Shown piece after piece: positions 1-8,032 of a stretch of 64,000 bases of DNA. Within the stretch, counting starts at the first letter, position 1. Every line of letters begins with the position of its first letter. The stretch covers positions 103,380 to 167,379 of the forward strand of contig JAMLJD010000001.1 in the NCBI GenBank assembly GCA_023953775.1, in the 5' to 3' direction. The notes below the pieces were generated by a model. It was not told where the DNA came from. It saw only the letters and a list, made by a program, of their open reading frames with translations, and did no database searches. The position numbers were made by a program, and so were the translations under genes. Origin of the DNA: Rhizobiaceae bacterium (lineage in GTDB: Bacteria > Pseudomonadota > Alphaproteobacteria > Rhizobiales > Rhizobiaceae).

Positions 1-381
1 CAGGCCAGCGATCACCGCCGTCGCTGTCCTGGATACCAGCGAACGGTGATAGATCTCCTCGCGCCGATGGATGTTGGAGATGTGCAGCTCGACGATCGGG
101 CCGGGAAACATCTTCAGCGCGTCGAGCACTGCGATCGAGGTAAAGGTGAATGCGGCCGGATTGATGACGATCCCCGCGGCGGCTGCGTCGATCGCCTCGT
201 GAACCCAGTCGACAATCTCGTATTCACGATTCGATTGTCGGAAGACAAGCGGCCTGTCCCCGGCCGCCTCGACGCACGTCTTTTCGATTTCGGCGAGGGT
301 GACACGCCCGTAGATTTCGGGTTCGCGCGTACCGAGCCTGTTCAGGTTCGGACCGTTCAAAACATAGATTGGATTCGTCAT
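1..381 (-). CDS. aroQ: Type II 3-dehydroquinate dehydratase, 3' end outside window
   Basis: Dehydrates 3-dehydroquinate to 3-dehydroshikimate; type II enzymes serve either the shikimate pathway or quinate catabolism. The 127 visible codons begin MTNPIYVLNGPNLNRLG and carry the family landmarks: NGPNLN near residue 10, the Tyr of EIYG near residue 25, QSNREYEIVDW near residue 50, NPAAFT near residue 76 and the catalytic His in ELHISN near residue 100. Only the last 20 or so residues should be missing beyond the left edge. It is transcribed in the same direction as the TRAP receptor upstream (about 125 bp gap), which suggests a catabolic rather than a housekeeping role. That last point is inference. 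Confidence 0.93.
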   Translation of the reverse strand, partial: MTNPIYVLNGPNLNRLGTREPEIYGRVTLAEIEKTCVEAAGDRPLVFRQSNREYEIVDWVHEAIDAAAAGIVINPAAFTFTSIAVLDALKMFPGPIVELHISNIHRREEIYHRSLVSRTATAVIAGL

Positions 382-507
382 CGCTGGTGTCCGGGGTGAA
401 GGCGCGCGCCGGCCGGCATCGCGACGGGGCGCGCGAAACTCTATCGCTTGTCGAGACCGGATCGCGCGGCTGACATTTGCCGCGCGATCCGTGCCGCCCG
501 CCCTTTA

Positions 508-1494
508 TTATTCGATCGCGTTGATCCGGTCGACGATCCCCTCCGGCCAGTCCTTCGCGAGGTCGGACTTGAGGTACTTGTCCTGGGCGTATTCGCGGAA
601 CGCGCCGACATCCGGCTCATAGAGCTTCAGCCCCTGCTCCTTGAAAAATGCCGCAAGCTCCGCTTCCCGGTTCAGGTGTTGCTCGGTGCTCCAGGCGATC
701 GCTTCGTCGGCGGCGGCCTGCACCGTCTGTTGCTGCTCCGGCGACAACTTGTTCCAGGTGTCGAGCGACATGGTCAGGAGGTCGAAGCCGATCAGGTGCG
801 ATGTCAGCACGATCTGCTTCATCACCTCGTAGAACTTCATGTTCTGGACGTTCGGCAAGGGGTTGTCCTGGCCGTCGATCGCCCCGGTCTGAAGCGATGT
901 GTAGACTTCCGCGTATGCGACAGGAACCGGGTTGGCGCCGAGTGCGGAACCGAGAAACTGCCACGCCTCGCCGCCGGGCATCCGAAGCTTCACGCCGCCC
1001 ATGTCGGCGGGCGTCTTGATCTCCTTGTCGAGATTGAGCCCGACCTGGCGCGTTCCGAAGAAGGTCGGCCCGAGTATCTTCACCTTAAGCTGGTCCTCGA
1101 CCATCTGGGTCATGCCCCGGCCGACATCGCTGTTGAAGAAGGCGCGCAGGTGATCCGCGTCGCGGAAGAGATAGGCCGATGTAAGGACCGACCAGGCTGG
1201 AACCTGGTTGGCGATGTCCTGCGGCGCGATGTTGCCCATCTCGAGATTGCCGCGCTGCAGGGCGACCAGCTCGGTGCCCTGCTTGAACAGCGTTCCCCCG
1301 TAGTAGCCGTTGAAGGCGAAGTCGTCGCCTATGGCCTCGGCGAACTTCTTCATCATTTCGGCGCGGATATCCTGCTGGGAAAACACCGCGGAAAAGTTCA
1401 GCTCGATCTTGTCCTGGGCGGATGCATGGTTTGCGCCTCCCGCCAGCGCGACGGACATCGCGGCGGCAAGCATGAATCGTCTCGTCAGTCTCAT
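508..1494 (-). CDS. dctP: TRAP transporter substrate-binding protein, DctP family
   Basis: Periplasmic receptor that delivers an organic acid to a DctQM-type TRAP permease; the permease genes are not in the window. The protein has 328 residues, normal for the family. A Sec signal is visible at residues 1-26 (MRLTRRFMLAAAMSVALAGG, cleavage near ASA), followed by the DctP fold with the conserved region around LRMPGGEAW and PVPVAYAEVYTSLQTGAIDG. The start at 1494 was chosen because GGGAGGAG lies just upstream and the signal peptide begins there; the frame stays open further but without a signal. The aroQ neighbour and divergent GntR regulators suggest a quinate/shikimate-like ligand, which is inference. 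Confidence 0.92.
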   Translation of the reverse strand: MRLTRRFMLAAAMSVALAGGANHASAQDKIELNFSAVFSQQDIRAEMMKKFAEAIGDDFAFNGYYGGTLFKQGTELVALQRGNLEMGNIAPQDIANQVPAWSVLTSAYLFRDADHLRAFFNSDVGRGMTQMVEDQLKVKILGPTFFGTRQVGLNLDKEIKTPADMGGVKLRMPGGEAWQFLGSALGANPVPVAYAEVYTSLQTGAIDGQDNPLPNVQNMKFYEVMKQIVLTSHLIGFDLLTMSLDTWNKLSPEQQQTVQAAADEAIAWSTEQHLNREAELAAFFKEQGLKLYEPDVGAFREYAQDKYLKSDLAKDWPEGIVDRINAIE

Positions 1495-1592
1495 CGTTGG
1501 CTCCTCCCGATTGGCGCCCTGCGGCAGGTTTGCCGCGGCAAGGTCGCAAAACTGCCATTCGACGTTTTGTGAATCAATAGATGTTTTCAATA

Positions 1593-1623
1593 ATATCGGA
1601 TATTTTCTGATATGCCTGATATC
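1593..1623. promoter_or_regulatory. Cluster of GATAT half-sites, putative GntR operator
   Basis: In the divergent gap between the TRAP receptor and the GntR genes there is a perfect ATATC-G-GATAT palindrome (1593-1603) followed by two further GATAT copies at 1609-1613 and 1618-1622. The three direct GATAT copies are 9-10 bp apart, about one helical turn. AT-rich palindromes of this kind are typical GntR/FCD operators. Identity of the binding protein is inferred from position. Confidence 0.5.
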
Positions 1624-1665
1624 CCGTCGCTTGTCGGCTCACAACGGAAATGCGAGATTGCGGCG

Positions 1666-2355
1666 ATGGACGCTCCGAACATCGAGCTTGACCGGATGAC
1701 TGGCGAGACCGCCGGCGAGCTGGCATATCGCCAGATCCGGCGCGACATCGTGTTTGGCACGCTTGGGCCGGGCACGCGCCTGCGGCTCGAAAGCCTCAAG
1801 ACCCCCTATCTCGCCAGCGTCAGCACCTTGCGGGAGGTGTTCAACCGCCTCGCATCCGAGCGCTTTGTTGTCGCTGAGGACCAGAGGGGATTCCGCGTCA
1901 CGCCGGTGTCCCAGAACCATTTCCGCGAGATTGCGGGCATGCGTGAGCTCCTTGAATGCCACGCGCTGCGACGGGCTTTCGAGCGCGGCGATCTCGAATG
2001 GGAAAGTCAGGTCGTCGCGGCCCATTACAAGCTCGCGAAGATGGAAGCGCTGTTGGCGAACGGCGAGGTGGGCCACACCGAGACCTGGAAGCGTTACGAT
2101 CGCGAGTTTCATTCCGCTCTGATCGCTCCGTGCGGCTCGAAGACCCTGATGGAGACCTATCGGCGGATATTCGACCACTATCTCCGCTACCAGATCATCG
2201 CGGTGATCTACCGTGGAGACGCCGCGGCCACCGAACACCGGCTGCTTCTGGAATGCGCGCTGCGGCGCGACGCGGCTTCGGCCTGCGAAATCCTCTCCCG
2301 CCATATCCGGGCCTGCGTGGAGCACACGCTCGATGCCGGCTTGATCGGGCAATAG
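1666..2355 (+). CDS. GntR-family regulator with FCD domain (first of tandem pair)
   Basis: Ligand-responsive transcription factor, probably controlling the divergent TRAP/aroQ genes. N-terminal winged helix (about residues 12-80, with AYRQIRRDIVFG and the recognition-helix region SVSTLREVFNRLASE) and a C-terminal FCD domain (about 85-220) with the metal/ligand-type residues in the REFHSAL and HRLLLECALRRD stretches and a conserved SRHI near the end. Start: an in-frame ATG exists at 1612, but it overlaps the GATAT operator cluster and has no ribosome site; 1666 gives the same N-terminal length as the paralogue next door. The gene ends 5 bp before that paralogue, so the two are co-transcribed. 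Confidence 0.88.
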   Translation: MDAPNIELDRMTGETAGELAYRQIRRDIVFGTLGPGTRLRLESLKTPYLASVSTLREVFNRLASERFVVAEDQRGFRVTPVSQNHFREIAGMRELLECHALRRAFERGDLEWESQVVAAHYKLAKMEALLANGEVGHTETWKRYDREFHSALIAPCGSKTLMETYRRIFDHYLRYQIIAVIYRGDAAATEHRLLLECALRRDAASACEILSRHIRACVEHTLDAGLIGQ

Positions 2356-2360
2356 GTCGG

Positions 2361-3056
2361 ATGACGGACGAAGGCGCGACCAACCGGATTGCCCGGAAGC
2401 AGGCGGCACCGGCCTCCGGCGACGATCTCTATGCCCGCATCCGCGCGGACATCGTGTTCGGACGGCTCGTTCCACGACAGAAACTGCGCCTCGACGAACT
2501 GCGACGGCGATACGGCGCCAGCGTCAGCACCTTGCGCGAGATTCTGAACCGCCTGTCCTCCGAATCCCTCGTTGTCGCCGAGGGGCAGCGCGGCTTCGAG
2601 GTTGCGCCCGTCTCGGCGGAAAACCTGCGCGAGATCGCCGAGCTCAGGCTGCTGCTCGAAGGCCATGCGATGGAGGAATCGTTCGCCGCCGGCGGTGTCG
2701 AGTGGGAAGCACGCGTGGTCGCCGCGCACCATCGGCTGGCGGAGCTGGAGCGGCGGCTCGGTGACGGCGACGATGCCGATATCGCCCTGTGGAAACGTTA
2801 CGACTGGGAATTTCACCAGGCGCTGATTTCGGCCTGCGGCTCGGCGGTGCTCATGGAAACCCATGCCGCGATCTTCGATCAGTATATCCGCTACCAGCTG
2901 ATCGCGCTCTCGTTTCGGGGCGACATCGCGGCACGGGAGCATCGCGCGCTTCGTGACCTCGCTCTCGAAAGGGACGCTGCCGCGGCCCGCGACGTGCTGG
3001 CGCGGCATATTGAGGGCGGTGTCGAGCACGCTCTGGTCGCCGGAACCGTCAGCTAG
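2361..3056 (+). CDS. GntR-family regulator with FCD domain (second of tandem pair)
   Basis: Paralogue of the preceding gene; by eye about half of the residues match, including ASVSTLRE, RLSSE, VVAEGQRGFEV, WKRYD.EFH and RGD.AA.EHR. It therefore arose by tandem duplication. The 231-residue protein has the same order: winged helix (about 18-85), then FCD domain (about 90-225). It starts 5 bp after the stop of the first copy. Two regulators in series may bind the same operator with different ligands, or one may have diverged to control other targets; the sequence does not decide this. Some 200 bp after its stop contain no recognisable gene. Confidence 0.88.
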   Translation: MTDEGATNRIARKQAAPASGDDLYARIRADIVFGRLVPRQKLRLDELRRRYGASVSTLREILNRLSSESLVVAEGQRGFEVAPVSAENLREIAELRLLLEGHAMEESFAAGGVEWEARVVAAHHRLAELERRLGDGDDADIALWKRYDWEFHQALISACGSAVLMETHAAIFDQYIRYQLIALSFRGDIAAREHRALRDLALERDAAAARDVLARHIEGGVEHALVAGTVS

Positions 3057-3262
3057 GTCACGGACCCATTCAGGGTGAGATGGATTCGTTCCGCCGGAGG
3101 CCACCCGGGGCGAGATCGGGGACTTTGCCGACGAGCGATGCCGGTGCGTCGGTGGAGAAAAACGCCGAAGGATTTGGCCCGAATGGCCCTGGCCCACAGG
3201 TCGTCGCTGGTTGGTTTTGCCGAAGGCAAACCAACCGGGTTTCAATCCAGCCTCATCCTCCT

Positions 3263-3664
3263 CTATGTCCGCCTCGTCGCTCCCGCGTCCTGACCCTGGA
3301 TGTCCTCAAGCGCCGCCATTTCACGATCATTGAACACTCGGGCGCGTGCGAGGAAGCGCTTCTCGCGCCCGTTGTCGAGCGAGAACATGCCGCCGCGTCC
3401 GGCCACGACGTCAATGATCAACTGCGTGTGCTTCCACGCGGCGAACTGCGGACCGGAAATATAGACCGCGACACCGTCGATCTCACCGAGCTTGACGTCG
3501 TTCGCGCCGACGCGGAAGTCGGCGGCTGGATAGCACATCGGCGAGGAACCGTCGCAGCAGCCGCCGGATTGGTGGAATATGATCTCGGGATGGTCCTGCC
3601 GGATTTCCGCGATCAGCCGCCGGGCGGCGTCCGTGGCTTCCACCCTGCTGGGATGTGTCGTCAT
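3263..3664 (-). CDS. DUF779 family protein
   Basis: Small cytoplasmic protein (133 residues) of the DUF779 family, which is habitually encoded directly downstream of NAD-dependent aldehyde dehydrogenases of the acetaldehyde type, as here. Diagnostic features are the double-Cys cluster HQSGGCCDGSSPMC at about residues 31-44, followed by VGANDVKLGEIDGV and FAAWKHTQLIIDVV. The Cys-rich motif suggests metal or redox chemistry, but no activity is established to my knowledge. A ribosome site (GGAGGAGA) precedes the ATG. It is separated from the dehydrogenase by a strong GC hairpin, so its level may be lower than that of the dehydrogenase. Confidence 0.9.
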   Translation of the reverse strand: MTTHPSRVEATDAARRLIAEIRQDHPEIIFHQSGGCCDGSSPMCYPAADFRVGANDVKLGEIDGVAVYISGPQFAAWKHTQLIIDVVAGRGGMFSLDNGREKRFLARARVFNDREMAALEDIQGQDAGATRRT

Positions 3665-3690
3665 GACCGTCTCCTCCTGCTGAGAAAAAT

Positions 3691-3710
3691 GGGGCCCCCG
3701 CGGGGGCCCC
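3691..3710 (-). terminator. Perfect 20-bp GC palindrome between aldehyde dehydrogenase and DUF779 gene
   Basis: GGGGCCCCCG is followed at once by its reverse complement, and on the minus strand the hairpin is followed by ATTTTT. This looks like an intrinsic terminator or attenuator inside the operon: it sits 21 bp after the dehydrogenase stop and about 27 bp before the DUF779 start. Confidence 0.6.
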
Positions 3711-3731
3711 GAGGCTTCTTGGGGGATGCAA

Positions 3732-5255
3732 TCAGAAGAAACCGAGCTTGTTCGGGTTGTAGCTGACCAGCATGTTCTTGGTCTGCTGGTAGTGATCGAG
3801 CATCATCTTGTGGGTCTCGCGCCCGATGCCCGACTGCTTGTAGCCGCCAAAGGCCGCGTGGGCCGGATAGGCGTGGTAGTTGTTGACCCACACGCGGCCC
3901 GCCTGGATGTGCCGGCCGAAGCGATAACAGGTGTTCTGGTCACGCGACCAGACTCCGGCGCCGAGGCCGTACAGCGTGTCGTTGGCGATTTCCAGCGCCT
4001 CGTTTTCATCCTTGAACGTCGTGACTGAAACCACTGGTCCAAAGATCTCTTCCTGGAAGACGCGCATCCTGTTGTGGCCGCGAAGGATCGTCGGCCTGAT
4101 GTAGTAGCCGCCCGACAGGTCGCCACCGAGGTCGGCGGCCTCGCCGCCGATCAAAACCTCGGCGCCTTCCTGGCGGCCGATATCGAAATAGGAAAGGATC
4201 TTTTCCTTCTGCTCGGAACTCGCCTGCGCTCCTATCATCGTGTCCGCGACGCGCGGATCGCCCTGGATTATCGCGGCGGTGCGGGCGACGGCGCGCTCCA
4301 TGAAGGCGTCATAGATGTCCTCGTGGATCAACGCGCGCGACGGGCAGGTGCAGACCTCGCCCTGGTTGAGCGCGAACAGAACGAAGCCCTCGATCGCCTT
4401 GTCGAGGAAGGCGTCGTCCTCCGCCATCACGTCCTTGAAGAAAATGTTCGGCGACTTGCCGCCTAGCTCCAGGGTCACCGGAATGATGTTCTCGGTGGCG
4501 TATTGCATGATCAATCGACCCGTCGAGGTCTCGCCCGTAAAGGCGATTTTGGCGATGCGCGGCGACGACGCCAGCGGCTTGCCGGCCTCGATGCCGAAAC
4601 CGTTGACGATGTTGAGGACGCCCGCTGGCAGGACGTCGGCGATCAGCTCGGCCAGCACCATGATGGTGGCAGGTGTTTGCTCGGCCGGTTTGATGACGAC
4701 GCAGTTGCCGGCTGCGATCGCCGGCGCCAGCTTCCAGGCGGCCATCAGGACCGGAAAGTTCCATGGGATGATCTGGCCGACAACGCCGAGCGGCTCGTGG
4801 AAATGATAGGCGACGGTGTCGTTATCGATCTCGCCCATCGTGCCTTCCTGTACGCGCACGGCGGATGCAAAGTACCGGAAATGGTCGATCGCCAGCGGGA
4901 TGTCGGCGGCCATGGTCTCGCGGATCGGCTTGCCGTTGTCCCATGTCTCGCATGTGGCGAGAAGCTCGGCGTTTTCTTCCATCACGTCGGCGATCTTGAG
5001 AAGCGCCTGGGCGCGCTCGGCCGGCGAGGCGCGGCCCCAGCCGTCCTTGGCCGCATGCGCGGCGTCGAGCGCCAGCTCTATGTCGGCGGCGTCGGAGCGC
5101 GCGACCTCGCAGATCACCTTGCCGGTCACCGGCGTCGTGTTCTCGAAATAGCGGCCATTGACAGGCGCGACGAACTTGCCGCCTATAAAATTGTCGTAAC
5201 GCTTGTTGAAGGGTGAAGCGAACTGGCCCGCTTCGGGCATGGACATGACATTCAT
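3732..5255 (-). CDS. NAD-dependent aldehyde dehydrogenase (acetaldehyde dehydrogenase type)
   Basis: Oxidises aldehydes to acids with NAD; the family includes AcoD/ExaC-type acetaldehyde dehydrogenases. The 507-residue protein has the usual length and the active-site set: IIPWNFP (162-168), FTGETSTG (239-246), general base Glu263 in [10 protein letters not shown], and nucleophile Cys302 in [12 protein letters not shown]. The start at 5255 follows AGGAGGAG by seven bases; upstream codons in the same frame are Pro/Arg-rich leader and not conserved-looking. An AcoR-like regulator lies upstream and DUF779 downstream, the standard acetaldehyde/ethanol gene set. A 22-bp palindrome about 100 bp upstream of the start is the likely activator site. 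Confidence 0.94.
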   Translation of the reverse strand: MNVMSMPEAGQFASPFNKRYDNFIGGKFVAPVNGRYFENTTPVTGKVICEVARSDAADIELALDAAHAAKDGWGRASPAERAQALLKIADVMEENAELLATCETWDNGKPIRETMAADIPLAIDHFRYFASAVRVQEGTMGEIDNDTVAYHFHEPLGVVGQIIPWNFPVLMAAWKLAPAIAAGNCVVIKPAEQTPATIMVLAELIADVLPAGVLNIVNGFGIEAGKPLASSPRIAKIAFTGETSTGRLIMQYATENIIPVTLELGGKSPNIFFKDVMAEDDAFLDKAIEGFVLFALNQGEVCTCPSRALIHEDIYDAFMERAVARTAAIIQGDPRVADTMIGAQASSEQKEKILSYFDIGRQEGAEVLIGGEAADLGGDLSGGYYIRPTILRGHNRMRVFQEEIFGPVVSVTTFKDENEALEIANDTLYGLGAGVWSRDQNTCYRFGRHIQAGRVWVNNYHAYPAHAAFGGYKQSGIGRETHKMMLDHYQQTKNMLVSYNPNKLGFF

Positions 5256-5353
5256 TGATCGTCTCCTCCTGAAACCGGACCGTACCGGCATGCCGATGCG
5301 ATAAGGCGGAAGAGGCGGGGGCGTCAGCCCCGCGGGAAAGGAAGAAGACAAAG

Positions 5354-5375
5354 ACTGCCTCAACGCTGAGACAGT
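5354..5375. promoter_or_regulatory. 22-bp operator-like palindrome upstream of aldehyde dehydrogenase
   Basis: Arms ACTGCCTCA and TGAGACAGT separated by 4 bp (ACGC); one mismatch between the 9-bp arms. The same 9-4-9 element occurs upstream of the regulator gene. It lies about 100 bp upstream of the dehydrogenase ATG, an enhancer-like distance. No clear sigma-54 -24/-12 element was found between it and the start. Confidence 0.62.
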
Positions 5376-5384
5376 CGGCGCCGG

Positions 5385-6335
5385 TCAGTGGAGATCGAGG
5401 CGATTGAGGCGGCGATAGAGCGTCGCGCGGCTGATGCCGAGCGCCTTGGCGGCCTTGGAGTGGTTGCCGCCTGCGCGCGCCAGGGCACGCTTTAGGGCGG
5501 ACCGTTCCGCCCGTTCCAAACCGGTCGCCGCGCCCGACCGTCCGAGCAGGTCGGAAGCCGGCTGCGGCCTGATCGTCTCCTCGGCGCCGAGGTCGAAGGC
5601 GCGCCGCGCGGCATGGGTTGCTCCAACGACGATATCGTCCTCGTCGACGGCCAGCAGCAGCGCATCGGCCGCCTCGCCCGCCGAGGCGACGAGAATGCGC
5701 GCGCCGGGAAAGGCGGCGCGGAAATTGTCCTGCTCGATCTGCCGTGCCGTGTGCGCGACCTGCGCGGCGATGAGGCGCGAAATGCTCTCGGTCTGGTCGG
5801 CCCGACAGGACGAGACATCGAGCGCACCGATCAGCTTGCCGTCAGCGCCGTAGATCGGCGCGTCCATGCAACTCATCGCGGTGTTGCGGGCGAAGAAATG
5901 CTCGGCGCGGTGGATCGCCACCTGTCTGCGTTCGGCAAGGCAGGTACCAATGCCGTTGGTGCCTTCAGCCGCCTCACTCCATACCGCGCCGGTGCAAAGG
6001 CCCCAGCCCTCGAAAATGTCGGCATCTCCGGAGCCGGCGCGCTGATCGAGGACGACACCGTCGGAATCCGTCAGGAGTACGCAGCAGCCGGAATTGCCGA
6101 CCAGGCCGAAAAGCTGGTCGAGCCGCGGCGCAGCGATCGTCATCAGCCTGTCGAGTGCCGAGCGGCGCAGCCTCAAGCCGCTCGCATCGACCCGGTCGGG
6201 CGCGCGCTGGTTGGAAGGATCGAGCCCGTGCTTGACGAGCGAGCGCCGCCAGGACGCTGCCAGCCGCGACACAGCCGCGGCGGACGACGACAGCACGGTC
6301 TCGATGACCATGTCGGTATGATTTGGCTGTGCCAC
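5385..6335 (-). CDS. AcoR-like regulator with GAF sensor and Fis HTH, no AAA+ domain
   Basis: Resembles the sensor and DNA-binding ends of AcoR-type activators of acetoin/alcohol/aldehyde genes. Residues 1-60 are the usual leader, a GAF domain spans about 65-195 (GNSGCCVLLTDSDG, WSEAAEGTNGIGTCL, FFARNTAMSC.DAPIYG), a PAS-like strip follows (DIVVGATHAARRAFDL), and a Fis-type helix-turn-helix ends the protein (GGNHSKAAKALGISRATLYRR). The sigma-54-contacting AAA+ module with its GAFTGA loop, which normally sits between them, is absent, leaving 316 residues instead of about 620. The GTG at 6335 was chosen because GGGAGGAGG precedes it. Such a protein can bind DNA but cannot open a sigma-54 promoter by itself. 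Confidence 0.87.
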   Translation of the reverse strand: MAQPNHTDMVIETVLSSSAAAVSRLAASWRRSLVKHGLDPSNQRAPDRVDASGLRLRRSALDRLMTIAAPRLDQLFGLVGNSGCCVLLTDSDGVVLDQRAGSGDADIFEGWGLCTGAVWSEAAEGTNGIGTCLAERRQVAIHRAEHFFARNTAMSCMDAPIYGADGKLIGALDVSSCRADQTESISRLIAAQVAHTARQIEQDNFRAAFPGARILVASAGEAADALLLAVDEDDIVVGATHAARRAFDLGAEETIRPQPASDLLGRSGAATGLERAERSALKRALARAGGNHSKAAKALGISRATLYRRLNRLDLH

Positions 6336-6725
6336 TGGGACCTCCTCCCGACCCAACAGGTCTCGGAGAGTATCACTGGTTTCCAGCACATCAAAAGGAG
6401 CCTTTGGTCTGAGACGGATAGCTGACGCAACTGTCTCAAGGGCGAGACAGTTTTCGAGAAAGACTGAAAGCAGTGCGTCGCCGATCGCGGGAGAAGAGCG
6501 AGCAAGACGCGCGCTTCCGGTCGTCTGCGGTTTCCGATCTCGCGCCGTGTTTGAGGTTCGTGAAGTGCCGAAGGTCCGCTTGGAGCACGATGCGGACATC
6601 CTGCGATCGGCATCGGAATGTCTGGCCCGGGGCTGGCCTTTCCCCTCTTCTAACCCTTTTTGCCTCTCGCCCCTCCCCATGTTAGCCTCGAAGCACTCGG
6701 GGCGCGGGTGAACTGATCGACCAGT
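6336..6725. other. Regulator upstream region, no gene
   Basis: About 390 bp without a credible coding frame. It holds the 22-bp palindrome listed at 6430-6451 and an additional single half-site (TGAGAC) at 6410-6415. The rest shows nothing I can name. Confidence 0.5.
6430..6451. promoter_or_regulatory. 22-bp operator-like palindrome upstream of AcoR-like regulator
   Basis: Arms ACTGTCTCA and CGAGACAGT around a 4-bp spacer (AGGG). It is the same 9-4-9 element as the one in front of the aldehyde dehydrogenase and sits about 95 bp upstream of the regulator's GTG, so autoregulation plus control of the dehydrogenase is the simplest reading. Confidence 0.62.
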
Positions 6726-7451
6726 ATGGGGATCACGACGATGCATGCCGCCCGCCGCTTCCGCCCATTCCGGACACTTCTCCCCGCCTTGGCCGCGCTC
6801 GCCGTCGCCGCCCTGCCCGTGCGCGCGGCGCCGCTCGACGCGCCGCAGCCGCCGCCGAAGGGGCCGCCTAGCCTCCCCGCCGACGGGCCGATCACCTTCC
6901 CCTACAAGAACTATTCCGACCTGCGCGGCCTGCTCAACGCCTTCCTCGCCTTCCGCCGCGCCTGCCTCGACCAGCCGGTGAGCGAGGATCTGCCGCAGCG
7001 CCTGCTGCCGGAGGGCTACGGGATAGTGCCCTTCACCGAACACCTGTTCGGCACGAAGCAGGAAGACCCACCCAAGGGCCACGTCGTCCTGTCTAAGACC
7101 GGGTCTGAGGAACAGGACTTCGCCGGCGGCCACCTGATCGTCCACCTGTCGCTGCCCGACGGCGCGTCACCGGGCGGCGAGTGCCGGGTCGTCTGGAACC
7201 GCGCCTGGGACTACCCCGACCCGGTCGACGAGATCGTGCTTGCCATGGGCGTCCAGTTCAACGTCTGGGTGTCGTACTACCTGCGCGCCACGCGCGTCTC
7301 GCGCCCCGAGCACAGCTTCACGCTGGCAAAACGCTACGGCATGCTGGGCGACTGGGCCGCGCCATGCTGGCGCGCCGAGCCCTGCGCCTTCAGGACGCTG
7401 GGCTGGATCGACCCCGAACGCGGCATCGAGCTGATCATCACCCGCAACTGA
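6726..7451 (+). CDS. Secreted protein of unknown function
   Basis: I do not recognise this 241-residue protein. It begins with a clear Sec signal (Arg-rich start, then LLPALAALAVAALPVRA, cleavage near residue 34), followed by a Pro-rich linker and a compact domain of about 190 residues with four Cys, two of them close together (PCWRAEPC) and likely disulphide-bonded. The periplasm or cell exterior is the expected location. An ATG at 6741 gives a shorter signal and has GGGG eight bases upstream; it may be the true start. It stands alone, convergent with the small secreted protein at 7.5-7.8 kb, with no operon context to suggest a job. Confidence 0.72.
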   Translation: MGITTMHAARRFRPFRTLLPALAALAVAALPVRAAPLDAPQPPPKGPPSLPADGPITFPYKNYSDLRGLLNAFLAFRRACLDQPVSEDLPQRLLPEGYGIVPFTEHLFGTKQEDPPKGHVVLSKTGSEEQDFAGGHLIVHLSLPDGASPGGECRVVWNRAWDYPDPVDEIVLAMGVQFNVWVSYYLRATRVSRPEHSFTLAKRYGMLGDWAAPCWRAEPCAFRTLGWIDPERGIELIITRN

Positions 7452-7498
7452 TCGTCTTCGGCGCGGTCCGCGCATGGCCGCCGGCACCGTCTCCCCGC

Positions 7499-7795
7499 CT
7501 ATCCGGCCATGTCGTAGCGCACGCTCAGCACCTGGAAGCCGTTGGTGATGTGGCACAGGTAGGGCGTACCGCCGGCCAGCACCGCGATCAGATAGCCGCG
7601 CGGCGCGGGATAGGCCGGGCCGGGCAGCACCTCGCTGACGCTGATCAGTTCCAGATGGGCGGCCGCGATGGCGCATTTCGCGACATAGGGACCCGGCGCC
7701 TCGATACGATGGCCGGCAGCGGCCGGCGCGGCTGCGGAGCCGAACGCCACGGCGAGCGCGGCGATGGCGAGATGGCGTGCGGGGCTAGGCGTCAT
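7499..7795 (-). CDS. Small secreted protein of unknown function
   Basis: 98 residues with a signal peptide (residues 1-27, hydrophobic core IAALAVAFGSAA) and a short mature part containing two Cys (VAKCAIAAAH and PYLCHITNG) that could form one disulphide. The ATG at 7795 is preceded by AAGGAGG at optimal distance, which fixes the start. No family recognised. It converges on the preceding secreted-protein gene and diverges from the caspase-like gene. Confidence 0.7.
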   Translation of the reverse strand: MTPSPARHLAIAALAVAFGSAAAPAAAGHRIEAPGPYVAKCAIAAAHLELISVSEVLPGPAYPAPRGYLIAVLAGGTPYLCHITNGFQVLSVRYDMAG

Positions 7796-8032
7796 GGCGG
7801 CCTCCTTCGGTGCTGCGGCGTCGGTGCCGCGTCGGAGGCAAAATCCGCCCGCCGCGCAATCCGTTCCGCCCGCGCCCGCCCCGTCTCGCCGCATGGTGAA
7901 TCCCGGCTTAACCGCACCGCGCCGCAACGCCGCCCCGGCGGCACCCGGCACAGGCGATTTCCCCGCCGACCAGCCTTACTCTTGCCGCCTTATGTGGCAG
8001 TATCTCCCCCGGGCATCGATACGGGGCTTGGG

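Noticed and set aside
448..1572. Long open frame on the plus strand opposite the TRAP receptor
   Set aside because: Antisense shadow in high-GC DNA; the minus strand encodes a full DctP protein with signal peptide and ribosome site.
5256..5353. Sigma-54 -24/-12 promoter for the aldehyde dehydrogenase
   Set aside because: No GG-N10-GC element of acceptable quality on the minus strand between the palindrome and the start.
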